In this document: positions 32,479 through 41,224 of the stretch, piece by piece | Layout: each line of letters begins with the position of its first letter | How positions within the stretch are numbered: the first letter of the stretch is position 1 | DNA from: an uncultured Prevotellaceae bacterium | Lineage (GTDB): Bacteria > Bacteroidota > Bacteroidia > Bacteroidales > Bacteroidaceae | Length of the DNA: 64,000 nucleotides | Direction: 5' to 3' | Assembly: GCA_902785945.1 (NCBI GenBank) | Contig: CADAAR010000011.1 | Span: 34,545 to 98,544 of the forward strand | The notes under the pieces: generated by a model | The model's database searches: none | What the model saw: only the letters and a program-made list of their open reading frames with translations | Told to the model about the DNA's origin: nothing | Translations under genes and position numbers: made by a program

Positions 32479-32880
32479 CTATTCTTTATTCTTGGGACCT
32501 TCTTCCTGAATGTAGTAATGCTTCTGAGATGGCTTGCTTACACAATTTGTTCCCAGATCAATACCCCAGCCAATGATGCCACCTATCAGGATGTTAGCCA
32601 ATGTCCATTCATTCATAGATTTCTCGAGGACAATATCGCGATAAATATAGTTCTCAGACTGAACCTGAATGCGCTGACCATCAAGGTGATGACGTTTTAC
32701 TTGAACTACACAAGGTAATTGCACATTTGTATAGGTCTGCTTCTCTGTAACAATGGTTACAGGTTCCTTTATCGTACCGTCAATGGTAATCGAAGGATCG
32801 CCACCAGCGAAAAGTGTTGCACATGAACTAAACAATGTGGTCATTGCAGCAATACTGATAAACATAAATACTTTTTTCAT
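32479..32880 (-). CDS. Small lipoprotein, PEGA-like
   Basis: 133 residues, lipobox FSSC near residue 19. The mature part resembles Bacteroidetes lipoproteins of the pattern SCAT..G...I.I.G....V.I, with QTYTNVQLPCVVQVKRHHLDGQRIQVQSENY as a PEGA-like strand set, then a hydrophobic, glycine-rich stretch (ILIGGIIGWGIDLG) near the C-terminus. The function is unknown. It is first in a two-gene unit with the barrel protein. Confidence 0.6.
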   Translation of the reverse strand: MKKVFMFISIAAMTTLFSSCATLFAGGDPSITIDGTIKEPVTIVTEKQTYTNVQLPCVVQVKRHHLDGQRIQVQSENYIYRDIVLEKSMNEWTLANILIGGIIGWGIDLGTNCVSKPSQKHYYIQEEGPKNKE

Positions 32881-33097
32881 ACGTCATAACAATCTTCTAT
32901 ATACTTATATAACACTCAAGCATAACAAATTTTGCACGAGTGATAGTTACTTTTAACATAAATTGCACTTTTCTGTCCCATAATTGTTATGCGAAATTTT
33001 TCGCAACGAAATTATTCGCAATGTATTCATGCTCATGAAGCGTAGTAACGTTGTGAGAGAAAATAGTTTACATATTTAATGAAATAAAAAACGGGTT
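32881..33097. other. A+T-rich intergenic stretch
   Basis: About 215 bp between the PEGA-like lipoprotein gene and repeat module copy B, presumably containing the lipoprotein promoter. I see no gene here. Confidence 0.4.
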
Positions 33098-33473
33098 TAC
33101 TCATTATGATTTTGCGTATACCCTATGAAACAATAGTTTTCTGCCTAGGGAAAATTTGCTGCCTGCCTAGGGCGCAAAAACAGCATCACTAGAGGAAAAA
33201 TGGAAGAATGATAAGGAGAGGATGAAAATTCCGTACAATCCAGTGAAGGCTCTTTTGCGAGAACAAAAGCATTCTGTCTTTTGAGAAGAGGCTTTTGTTG
33301 AATGATAAGGGCTGAGTATTGGAAAGCGACGAGGTCGGCTACGATGGATGGTCAGGTTGGCTACGATGGGCAACCAGCTACGGGTAAGCGAGCAGTATTC
33401 TCACTGTAAGCGGGAATACTGCTCACTACCAACGTGAATACAGCTCGCAAAAATCCCTCATCCCTCACATAAT
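33098..33473. repeat. Dispersed non-coding module, copy B, next to the VapE element
   Basis: Aligns with 17190-17561. CCTAGG or one- or two-off versions start at 33122, 33144, 33166 and 33188, each 22 bp apart. The hairpin arm 33388-33400 can pair with 33414-33424 or with 33436-33448. A 9-bp hairpin AACAAAAGC / GCTTTTGTT is also present; copy A has the same fold with wobble pairs and one mismatch. The module runs into the first bases of the left inverted repeat of the VapE element. Confidence 0.8.
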
Positions 33474-33560
33474 AGCCGGGAATGCCTTTGTACAAAGGGG
33501 TTGAGGCATGTGAGGGATGATTTTGATCCCTCACAAATCCCTCACATAACCCTCACATCA
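33461..33560. repeat. Left terminal inverted repeat of the VapE element
   Basis: Contains TCCCTCACAT at 33461 and its reverse complement ATGTGAGGGA at 33508-33517 around the palindrome CCTTTGTACAAAGG, so it can fold on itself. CCCTCAC words start at 33528, 33539, 33550 and, just outside, 33562. The VapE stop codon is 11 bp inside. Confidence 0.8.
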
Positions 33561-33571
33561 TCCCTCACTTT

Positions 33572-34846
33572 TTAAGCAGCCCTCAACGGAATCACCTCAT
33601 AATAAAGTATATGCGAGTGATCCTTGAAATTGAAGCCAAGAGCCGAGACAATCTTACCCAGACGGACCTTGTTGCCAATAGTGTTCTGTAACGAAGGATA
33701 ATCCTTCTGGATGATCTCGATGAGTTGGTTGCAGTTCATCGTCTTGGGCACCTCACCCTCGTTCGGCTTGCGGAAGCAGGCTGCAAACATCTCTCCGATG
33801 TCCTTCTGCTCCATAAAATCCTGATTCAACTGCTGGATGCGGGCCACTTCATCATTGCTGTACCAATAATGCGCCTTTAGCTCTTGCAGTTCATAGACCA
33901 CTTGTGCATACAATTGTCCGTAGTCGATGTCGCCAGCATTGTCAACCATCTGACCATCAGGAATCCTGATGCAGATGTATCGACGTGAGCCCGTTGCATC
34001 CTTCAGCGGATGGCGATTGTTGGTGGTAGCCACAAACGAGGCGAATCGAGGGCGATCTTCCTGAGTGCGTCCGAAGATAGGACGGCCGTTCACCTTGCTG
34101 ACAGACAGCGTCTGCTTCAGCGATGATTGCTGAGAGGGACGGATGGCGTCCAACTCATCGAGGTTGACGATTAGATTGTTCGTCAGCGCCATCTCCTTGT
34201 CGAATTTATTAGCCAAGTTCAGATGGTCGAGATAGTACTGGCGCAGGTTCTTTGGCAGCAGTCGACGCACGAAAGTTGTCTTTCCGCAACCCTGACTTCC
34301 AATCAGCGTGGGTACGCACTCGTTTCCATGCAGCATGTCCATCTGCAGCCAATGGGCAACGGCAGAGCGCAGCCAGATGGTGAGATAGTTCAATTGCTCA
34401 GAACTGATGCCTGGGATTCGGCTGAAAACCTTTGCAATATGGTTCTGACCATCCCAAGTTGGAAGATTCTTGAGGAACATCTGCACAGGATTGTGTTCAG
34501 GCACCTCTTCCGATTGCACATACTCCGTTATCTCCGTCTTAGGACTGCCCTTCTCCAGCACGTTCTCACGCTTGGCACGAATCACGATGCTGTTCAAGGC
34601 CGCCTGCGTCAGAGGACGGTAATCCAATTCAGCCTCAGCAACTGAGGCGCTTGAGAGACTGTCGAAGATCTCGACAGTGTTGCCTTGGGCTTTGTTGTCA
34701 GCCTTTGGCAGTTCAGCAAATTCTACCTTGCCGTTGAGGATGTTCCTACGGAATCGGTAGTTCTCCATGAGGAATCGCTCGATTGCGAGCGTTGCCTCCT
34801 GTGAAGCAGCAAATGCCTCACTGTTCATACTCATGTTCTCCGTCAT
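33572..34846 (-). CDS. VapE-like (virulence-associated E family) helicase/ATPase
   Basis: 424 residues. Walker A is GSQGCGKT (183-190), Walker B is NLIVNLDELD (224-233), then FGRTQEDRPRFASFVATTNNRHPLKDATGSRRYICIRI, the VapE/P4-helicase-like sensor region. The C-terminal 70 residues (MNCNQLIEIIQKDYPSLQNTIGNKVRLGKIVSALGF) resemble DUF3874. VapE proteins occur in phages, satellites and Bacteroidetes islands and resemble superfamily 3 replicative helicases. The N-terminal primase usually attached is absent. The gene is alone between the inverted repeats. Confidence 0.88.
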   Translation of the reverse strand: MTENMSMNSEAFAASQEATLAIERFLMENYRFRRNILNGKVEFAELPKADNKAQGNTVEIFDSLSSASVAEAELDYRPLTQAALNSIVIRAKRENVLEKGSPKTEITEYVQSEEVPEHNPVQMFLKNLPTWDGQNHIAKVFSRIPGISSEQLNYLTIWLRSAVAHWLQMDMLHGNECVPTLIGSQGCGKTTFVRRLLPKNLRQYYLDHLNLANKFDKEMALTNNLIVNLDELDAIRPSQQSSLKQTLSVSKVNGRPIFGRTQEDRPRFASFVATTNNRHPLKDATGSRRYICIRIPDGQMVDNAGDIDYGQLYAQVVYELQELKAHYWYSNDEVARIQQLNQDFMEQKDIGEMFAACFRKPNEGEVPKTMNCNQLIEIIQKDYPSLQNTIGNKVRLGKIVSALGFNFKDHSHILYYEVIPLRAA

Positions 34847-34939
34847 ATTATGATTGATTAATACAATTGTTCCTGCTCCTTAAAGCCTTCTCCTTAGGTA
34901 GTAATATAGCGCGCTTTCCACAGCGTGCGTTTCATGGTG

Positions 34940-34970
34940 CAAAGATACAAAATAAAAATGGCATTTGCAA
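34940..34970 (-). promoter_or_regulatory. Promoter of the VapE-like gene
   Basis: On the minus strand, TTGC (34967-34970), 19 bp, then TATCTTTG (34940-34947), with a leader of about 90 bp. Confidence 0.7.
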
Positions 34971-35090
34971 GTTTTATCCCATTTTTAGCCTTACAAGTTC
35001 TAAATTTGCGTGCTTTTTTCGATTTTCTGACAAATGTATGTCCAAAACCGTGTTCTTATGAATAGAATGAGTATAAGTTGATGTGATAGA

Positions 35091-35190
35091 TGATGTGAGG
35101 GTTATGTGAGGGATTTGTGAGGGATTTCAAACATCCCTCACATCCCTTAACCCCTTTGTATAAAGGCATTCCCAGCAATTATGTGAGGGA
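35091..35190. repeat. Right terminal inverted repeat of the VapE element
   Basis: The mirror of 33461-33560. GTGAGGG words start at 35095, 35106 and 35117, 11 bp apart. Confidence 0.8.
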
Positions 35191-35214
35191 TGGAGTTATT
35201 CTATTACAAAACGC

Positions 35215-35287
35215 AAATACCATGCTTATGGTATATAGAATGACATAACGAGGGGATTGTGGTAGTGTGGAAATCGCCGTACCTTTG
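35215..35287 (+). promoter_or_regulatory. Operator palindrome and promoter of the PBP-SusC-SusD operon
   Basis: ATACC-N8-GGTAT inside 35215-35236, then exactly 19 bp to ATTGTGG (35256), then TACCTTTG (35280-35287) in the block CGCCGTACCTTTGCA. Same layout as at 28168 and 41110. It starts 25 bp outside the VapE element. Confidence 0.85.
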
Positions 35288-35315
35288 CACCGTCAAACAA
35301 ATAAAACGTAAAAAG

Positions 35316-36248
35316 ATGAAAAGGATAGCATTTACAATAGCATTGTTCTTGAGCCTCGGACTGAGCAGTGTCTGGGCAGAGGAGAATAGTACTAATAATA
35401 ATGTACGCACGATAAAGGCTCCACGCTTTGCACGTCCGTTGGTAGAAAAATGGATTGAGGAATACGCTAAGACTGAGCCTGGTGTGGAATTCCAGATAGC
35501 CAAGGGTTCGGGAAATCAGGAAAACATCGATCTGAATGTCGAATTTGACAATCAGGATAAAAAAGACACAAAAGCCTTTAGCCATATAGTTTATTTCGGA
35601 GAGACAGCCGTGCTGCCTATCACTGCCCGCAGTTCTGAGGCAGCACGGCTACTGGAGGGTAAGCACCTGAATGCGAAAAAACTGAAGCAGCTCTTCTTCC
35701 TGAACGACGACTTTGATGAGGATGTGAAGAAGATCAAGGCTTTCGAGAATATTATTATTTATAGTGGCAGCAACGCTTCATCAGTGGCATCATCATTTGC
35801 CCACAACTTCGGCGAAGAAAGCAGCAGTTTCAGAGGCAAGCGCATTGCTGGCGATGACCTCTTCTTGAACACTGCCATTGCGAAAGATCCCCTCGGTGTG
35901 ACGTTCAACACGCTTTCCAATATTTTCGATCTCCAGAGTCGTCACCTGAAGAGTGACCTCTCACTGGTAGGTCTCGACCTGAAGAAAGAGCTCGAAAGCA
36001 GTTTCAGTGATAACGGGACTCTCGATGACGTACTCACGATTTTAGAGAATGGTAAGCCTGCAGAAATCACGATAGAGAAAGTCGCCATTATGTTCAACAG
36101 CACAGATGAAGCCGTCAACCGCTTCCTCTGTTGGGTACTCGAACATGGCACGCAGTACAATCACCAGTTTGGTCTGCTGAACCTTGATCAGAAGGTGGCG
36201 AAAGCACAAATCAGCCAAGTTACAAACACACTGACAGCATTGAAGTAG
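35316..36248 (+). CDS. Periplasmic substrate-binding protein (PstS-like fold)
   Basis: 310 residues with a signal peptide ending VWAEE. The mature part looks like a type 2 periplasmic binding protein: RFARPLVEKWIEEYAKTEPGVEFQIAKGSG at the start, and YFGETAVLPITARSSEAARLLEGKHLNAKKLKQLFF in the middle, similar to the PstS group. No ABC permease or ATPase is adjacent; instead SusC and SusD genes follow. It may capture a small ligand for the SusC/D pair. The start at 35316 is downstream of the promoter; the longer frame from 35259 is rejected. Confidence 0.7.
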   Translation: MKRIAFTIALFLSLGLSSVWAEENSTNNNVRTIKAPRFARPLVEKWIEEYAKTEPGVEFQIAKGSGNQENIDLNVEFDNQDKKDTKAFSHIVYFGETAVLPITARSSEAARLLEGKHLNAKKLKQLFFLNDDFDEDVKKIKAFENIIIYSGSNASSVASSFAHNFGEESSSFRGKRIAGDDLFLNTAIAKDPLGVTFNTLSNIFDLQSRHLKSDLSLVGLDLKKELESSFSDNGTLDDVLTILENGKPAEITIEKVAIMFNSTDEAVNRFLCWVLEHGTQYNHQFGLLNLDQKVAKAQISQVTNTLTALK

Positions 36249-36288
36249 GATTATTTTTAGGTAAAAAGGTAAGGAAAGGATAATTCTT

Positions 36289-39200
36289 ATGGTAAAGAGA
36301 TTGTTTATTGCAACACTCGTTGCAATCAGCCCCCTCTATGCGCTGGCGCAGGGGTTGATAACGGGTCACATCAAAGACGCTCGCAGCGGTGAGTCGCTGA
36401 TAGGAGCATCGGTGATTGTGAAATCAGATAAGGGCCAGGGTGTCGTGACAGATATTGAAGGCAACTTCTCCTTGCAGACGAAGAAGGAAGCCCCATTGAC
36501 CCTGAGAGTAGAGTTCGTAGGCTATCGTCCGTTGGACGTGGATGTCTACGACTTCGAGGAGCCTGTGGAGATTGCACTCATCGACAACTCCAACAAACTG
36601 GACGAGGTTGTCGTGATAGGTTACGGTACTCAGAAGCGCAACCAGCTGACGGGTAGCGTGACCACCATTAAGGCCGACGTCTTCGAGAAAGCCGTTGCAC
36701 CCACACTTGATGGCGCATTAGGTGGACAAGTAGCAGGACTGGCCGTGACTGCGAGCAGCGGACAGCCAGGAGCTGACAGCCATATTCGTATTCGTGGTGG
36801 CAACTCTGTCAATGCCTCGAACGAGCCTCTTTACGTAGTAGATGGTTTTATCTATTTCAAGGATGCTGCCAACAGCACCACAGGTATCGGAGCCATTGAG
36901 GGCAGCCTGAATCCCTTGGCCACCATCAATCCTAACGACATCGAAAGCATTGAGGTGTTAAAGGACGTCTCTGCTACTGCCATTTATGGCTCGCGTGGTG
37001 CCAATGGTGTGATTCTTATTACCACAAAGAAAGGAAAGTTAGGCGAGGGCAAGGCTCACGTAAATTATAACTACACTTTCGGCGTAAGCAGCATTGCCAA
37101 GAAACTCGACCTGCTGAATGCCAGCGAATGGGCACAATACCAGAAAGATTACTTTAGCAACAAGGGCGGCTATACGGATGCCGAGATTGCTGCATTGGGC
37201 AAAGGCACTGATTGGCAGGATGCCGTGTTGCGTACTGCCATTCAGCAGACCCACGAACTGAGCATCAACGGTGGTACGGAAAAGAACCGTTATGCCTTCT
37301 CAGCCAACTATACCGATCAGGATGGTATCATCTTGAACTCTGGTTTCCAACGCTATAACTTCCATACCAACGTAGAGTGGGAGTTGCAAAAGAACCTGCA
37401 CTTCGGCGTTAACGCCACATACGGTCGTTCGAAGCAGAGTGGACTGACTACCACCGAGGAGAAGGTCTTTAACTCATCACCCTTCTCAGCAGGCATCACC
37501 AATAGTTTTGTTTATGCACTCATGATGCCGCCTGTGGTGAGCGTCTACAACGCTGATGGAAACTACAATTTCAGCAACCCCTATGAGTATGCCTACTTTG
37601 CTATTGGTGACCACTCTGCCAACCCTGTTTACGACCTGAAAGAGAGCGTGGCTGAAAACATCAACAACTACCTGTTGAGCAACGTATGGGCTACCTATAA
37701 GATTGGGCACCTGACACTGAAGGCCACCGTTGGTTTGAACAGTGAAAAACTCACTCAGAACTATTTCTCTGGAGCCTACACCTCTTTGGGTCTCGCCACA
37801 CAGGGTATCGGTGGTACGGGTAACCGTCAGTCCGATGTGTGGCAGCAGGAGTACACCGCCACCTACGAGCATGACTTCGGCCACCATCATATCGAGGCTT
37901 TAGGTGGCTATACCCGCCAGACGCAGACTTCGACCTATAGCGCCATTCGTACCAACCACTTCACCAACGAGAGTCTGAAGCAGTACAATCTGGGTGATGG
38001 TTCTGAGATCTATACGCCACAGACGGGTATTAGTGAGGCTTCACTCAACTCAATCATCGCCCGCGTCAATTATACGTTGAACGACCGTTACAACGCCACT
38101 GCTACTTTCCGTGCTGATAATAGCAGCCGCTTCTCAGCAGGTCACCGCTGGGGCTATTTTCCTTCATTAGGTCTGTCGTGGAACGTTGACAAGGAGCGTT
38201 TCCTGCGCCGGATCCACAGCATTGACTACCTGAAGCTGCGCCTCTCGGGCGGATTGGTAGGCAACCAGGAGATTAGCGACTATGCCTTCTCCACTTCCTA
38301 CGCCACTGGTTCCTACGGCGGTAGCAGCAGTTACTCTAAGCAGAATGCTGCCAATGACGATCTGAAGTGGGAGACCACCGCCTCATATAACCTCGGTATC
38401 GACCTCGGCCTCTGGAAAGACCGGGTGAATATTGTCTTCGATGCCTACTACAAAAAAACCAGCGACCTGTTGCTCGTGGTGCCGATGGGTTTTTCAGCAG
38501 GTGTCACCACCCAGTTGCAGAATGTGGGTAACGTGGAAAACAAGGGCATGGAGTTAGCCGTCAGCACGACACTCATCCAGAGGAAGCATCTGAATTGGAC
38601 AGTCTCGGCCAATGTTGCTTACAATCACAACGAGATCACCGACATGGGTACCACGAATAATGTCATCCAGGGCTCTGACAATCAGCAGATTCTCCGTAAG
38701 GGCGAGGCCCTTGGCTCGTTCTATGGACTGAACTTCATCGGCATCGTGCAACAGGGCGAGGACGTAAGCAAGTTGCCTACCGTCAACGGACTGACACCTA
38801 AGCCTGGCGATCTGAAATACGAGGATACCGACCAGAACGGTCGCATCGACGGCAATGACCGTGTGATTCTCGGCAGCATCCAGCCCGATCTTGTTTACGG
38901 TTTCTCCACACAGCTCACCTGGCACAACCTTGATTTCTCGGCATCTTTTGCCGGTAGCTATGGCAATGAGGTTTATAACGCCTTGGGCCGTCGTTTGGAA
39001 CTGACCAATGATTCCTACAATGTGCTCAGCACCGTCAAGGACTCGTGGACACCCGAGCGTGGTGGCATCACCCTGCCTCTGGCCAGCAATGCCCGTCCCT
39101 TTGGTTATATCGACAGTCGCTATGTGCAGAGCGCCAGCTATCTGAAATTACGTAACCTCACCATCGGCTACCGTCTGCCTCAGATTAAGAGCGTGCCTGT

Positions 39201-39345
39201 TGGCATCCGCGTCTACGCCACAGCTGCCAACCTCTTCACCATCACTCCCTACAAGGGCTACGATCCCGAGGTGGCCAGCGGCACTGATGCAGGCGCCTAC
39301 CCATCATCGCGCAGTTTTGTTTTCGGAATTAACATAACATTATAA
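36289..39345 (+). CDS. SusC/RagA-family TonB-linked outer membrane transporter
   Basis: 1018 residues. Signal peptide (ALAQ), then a carboxypeptidase-regulatory-like domain (GHIKDARSGESLIGASVIVK, about 25-110), a TonB box-like LDEVVVIGYGTQ, the plug (IRIRGGNSVNASNEPLYVVDGFIY, IESIEVLKDVSATAIYGSRGANGVILITTKKG) and a long beta-barrel ending in Leu (FVFGINITL). It forms the outer membrane pore of a SusC/D pair. Control by the operator at 35215 points to a nutrient other than a glycan, since no glycoside hydrolase or hybrid sensor is in the operon. Confidence 0.95.
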   Translation: MVKRLFIATLVAISPLYALAQGLITGHIKDARSGESLIGASVIVKSDKGQGVVTDIEGNFSLQTKKEAPLTLRVEFVGYRPLDVDVYDFEEPVEIALIDNSNKLDEVVVIGYGTQKRNQLTGSVTTIKADVFEKAVAPTLDGALGGQVAGLAVTASSGQPGADSHIRIRGGNSVNASNEPLYVVDGFIYFKDAANSTTGIGAIEGSLNPLATINPNDIESIEVLKDVSATAIYGSRGANGVILITTKKGKLGEGKAHVNYNYTFGVSSIAKKLDLLNASEWAQYQKDYFSNKGGYTDAEIAALGKGTDWQDAVLRTAIQQTHELSINGGTEKNRYAFSANYTDQDGIILNSGFQRYNFHTNVEWELQKNLHFGVNATYGRSKQSGLTTTEEKVFNSSPFSAGITNSFVYALMMPPVVSVYNADGNYNFSNPYEYAYFAIGDHSANPVYDLKESVAENINNYLLSNVWATYKIGHLTLKATVGLNSEKLTQNYFSGAYTSLGLATQGIGGTGNRQSDVWQQEYTATYEHDFGHHHIEALGGYTRQTQTSTYSAIRTNHFTNESLKQYNLGDGSEIYTPQTGISEASLNSIIARVNYTLNDRYNATATFRADNSSRFSAGHRWGYFPSLGLSWNVDKERFLRRIHSIDYLKLRLSGGLVGNQEISDYAFSTSYATGSYGGSSSYSKQNAANDDLKWETTASYNLGIDLGLWKDRVNIVFDAYYKKTSDLLLVVPMGFSAGVTTQLQNVGNVENKGMELAVSTTLIQRKHLNWTVSANVAYNHNEITDMGTTNNVIQGSDNQQILRKGEALGSFYGLNFIGIVQQGEDVSKLPTVNGLTPKPGDLKYEDTDQNGRIDGNDRVILGSIQPDLVYGFSTQLTWHNLDFSASFAGSYGNEVYNALGRRLELTNDSYNVLSTVKDSWTPERGGITLPLASNARPFGYIDSRYVQSASYLKLRNLTIGYRLPQIKSVPVGIRVYATAANLFTITPYKGYDPEVASGTDAGAYPSSRSFVFGINITL

Positions 39346-39386
39346 CAAATTAGAGTATTAACTAAAAGTAAAAAGGAGATTTAAGT

Positions 39387-41051
39387 ATGAAGAAGACAAA
39401 CATTTTACTCAGTGCCGCTTTGGCAATAACCCTTTCGTTTGGTTTCGCATCATGCTCAAGCAACAATGATGACATCGACAACAGTAGTAATAACAACCAA
39501 GTAACCGACGAGAACGTTGTGGCCGACGATGCCAGCGCCCTCTCGCTCGTCAACGGTGTCTATAGCCATTGGCAGCCCCTCTCGTCATCGTTCTCGTTCA
39601 TCATCGAATTGAATAGTAACAAACTCATTTCCTTCGAGGGTGAAGAGAGTGAGGCAGGTCCCGTGAACAGCCGTTTCGAGCAGGAGCCCACCACATGGTA
39701 TCAGGTTAAGATATTCAACCACCTGCTGTTGGGTATCGCTCAGGACAATGAGGCCATTACCACCATCGACAACTCACTGAAAGCTGGCAAGGTGTCTCAG
39801 GCTGGCTACAATGCTGCCGTTGGTAAGGCTAAGTTCCTGCGTGCCTTGGCTTATCTGAAGTTGGCTCAGCTGTGGGGTGAGGTACCCGTATTTACAGAGA
39901 AGGGCGGCTCTACCACTGAGCGTCAGGATCTGAACACAGTGTTCAACCAGATCGTCACCGACTTGACCGATGCCGAGTCGCTGCTGAAGAACTACGACGG
40001 CGATCCCCGTGTGCCCTCTCGTCAGGCTGCCCAGGCCCTGCTTGCCCGTACCTATCTCGTATGGGGTGACAACCCCCTCTCTGCTGCCGAGGTGCAAGCC
40101 ATTGCTAACGGACAGGCCGATCCTCAGTTTTCTAAGACCGACAGTCGTCTGCAGAAGGCCATCGAGTATGCCGATAAGGTTATCCGCAGCGGTCTGTTGA
40201 AGCTCGACCCCGAATATAACAAGCTCTATGGTCGTGACTACGAGAGCAACAAGCGCGGCACCAACGAGCACCTCTTCACCATTGCTCACGATGGTGACAA
40301 GATCGATGCCCAGGGTAACCACCAGACACACTGCTCGTGGACCTTCCCCTTCCAGAACGGTGAGAATGGCAATGGCTATACCCAGAACCATACCGAGGTG
40401 GCCGACGATAACCTCTACGATGACTGGAAGGCAGAACAGCCCAACGACAAGCGTCTGGCTGAGACCTACTTCGTGGAGATCAAGAACCCCGCTGATGGCA
40501 AGACCTACCACTACTACTCTCCCGTCTACACACCTATCAACGGTAAGGGCGTAGACCAGAGTTACGAAAACGCAGAGAACCTCGAAATTACCAAGAACAG
40601 TGTTGACCGCATTGAGATTCGCTACGCCGAGGTGCTGCTCATCAAGGCTGAGGCCCTCGTGCAGCTGGGTCGCAATGCTGAGGCTGCTGAGCCATTCAAC
40701 CAGCTTCGCACTCGTGCCGGCATTGAAACCGTCAGCGCTCCAACCTTCGAGCAGATCAAGCGTGAGTGGGATTACGAGTTTACTTACGAGCAGTTCTCAG
40801 TGCTGAACAGCTATCGTTGGAAGGATCTTATCAGCAGCGTGAAGAAAGTTTCTGGTTACAAGCACTTCGCTGACGATTGGAAGACCGCTCTTGGCAATAC
40901 CTACAATGCTGATCAGGAAGCCTACTTCACCAAGGTACACAACCACCTCGTGGCCAAATATAACAATGTTCGCGGTAAGCATTACCGCCAGCCAATCCCT
41001 ACAGGCCTGCATGGCGAGGATCTCGGAATCGCCCAGAATCCTGGTTACTAA
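39387..41051 (+). CDS. SusD/RagB-family lipoprotein
   Basis: 554 residues; lipobox FASC (Cys about 23). The TPR-like helices of SusD are visible (KAKFLRALAYLKLAQLWGEVPVFT, ASRQAAQALLARTYLVWG-like region, RYAEVLLIKAEALVQLGRNAEAAEPFNQLRTRAG). The C-terminus reads KHYRQPIPTGLHGEDLGIAQNPGY, with the usual PIP and N-P-GY ending. It is the substrate-capturing lid for the SusC protein, encoded 41 bp upstream. The ligand is unknown. Confidence 0.95.
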   Translation: MKKTNILLSAALAITLSFGFASCSSNNDDIDNSSNNNQVTDENVVADDASALSLVNGVYSHWQPLSSSFSFIIELNSNKLISFEGEESEAGPVNSRFEQEPTTWYQVKIFNHLLLGIAQDNEAITTIDNSLKAGKVSQAGYNAAVGKAKFLRALAYLKLAQLWGEVPVFTEKGGSTTERQDLNTVFNQIVTDLTDAESLLKNYDGDPRVPSRQAAQALLARTYLVWGDNPLSAAEVQAIANGQADPQFSKTDSRLQKAIEYADKVIRSGLLKLDPEYNKLYGRDYESNKRGTNEHLFTIAHDGDKIDAQGNHQTHCSWTFPFQNGENGNGYTQNHTEVADDNLYDDWKAEQPNDKRLAETYFVEIKNPADGKTYHYYSPVYTPINGKGVDQSYENAENLEITKNSVDRIEIRYAEVLLIKAEALVQLGRNAEAAEPFNQLRTRAGIETVSAPTFEQIKREWDYEFTYEQFSVLNSYRWKDLISSVKKVSGYKHFADDWKTALGNTYNADQEAYFTKVHNHLVAKYNNVRGKHYRQPIPTGLHGEDLGIAQNPGY

Positions 41052-41074
41052 TCGCCAATAGGGTATCATATAAG

Positions 41075-41100
41075 GAGCATCCGTCAGGGTGCTCTTTTTT
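41075..41100 (+). terminator. Intrinsic terminator of the SusC/D operon
   Basis: An 8-bp stem GAGCATCC / GGGTGCTC (one T-G pair) with a four-base loop and a T6 tract, 23 bp after the SusD stop. Confidence 0.85.
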
Positions 41101-41109
41101 ATTGCCGAT

Positions 41110-41182
41110 ACATACCCCAAGTATGGTATGCAGAATGCCGTGTTTGTGCGATTGTGGGGGTGGGAAAAACGCCGTACCTTTG
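41110..41182 (+). promoter_or_regulatory. Operator palindrome and promoter of the YtkA-like/copper receptor operon
   Basis: CATACC-N8-GGTATGC inside 41110-41131, 19 bp, ATTGTGG (41151-41157), then TACCTTTG (41175-41182) in CGCCGTACCTTTGCA. It is the fourth promoter with the same module. Confidence 0.85.
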
Positions 41183-41224
41183 CACTGTCAAATTAGAAGT
41201 AATAAACATATAAGGATTAAGGTT

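Larger units (their letters stand above)
33461..35190. mobile_element. Putative mobile element: VapE-type ATPase gene between 100-bp terminal inverted repeats
   Basis: 33461-33560 and the reverse complement of 35091-35190 align without gaps, with 9 mismatches in 100 bases. Only one gene, the VapE-like ATPase, lies between them. There is no transposase or integrase. I found no clear target-site duplication. Each repeat contains iterons (CCCTCAC spaced 11 or 12 bp) and an internal palindrome CCTTTGTACAAAGG, so the ends look like replication or packaging signals rather than classical IS ends. Whether it moves is inferred. Confidence 0.6.

Noticed and set aside
33461-35190. Classical insertion sequence
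   Set aside because: No transposase or DDE/HUH protein is encoded, and no target-site duplication was found; the enclosed gene is a VapE-type ATPase.
39774-40511. Long antisense frame of 245 codons within the SusD gene
   Set aside because: It is the shadow of the SusD coding sequence, with low-complexity Leu/Val-rich translation and no promoter or RBS.
35316-41051. Canonical polysaccharide utilisation locus
   Set aside because: The SusC/SusD operon has no glycoside hydrolase, lyase or hybrid two-component sensor next to it; GH3 at 45345 is in a separate convergent unit.
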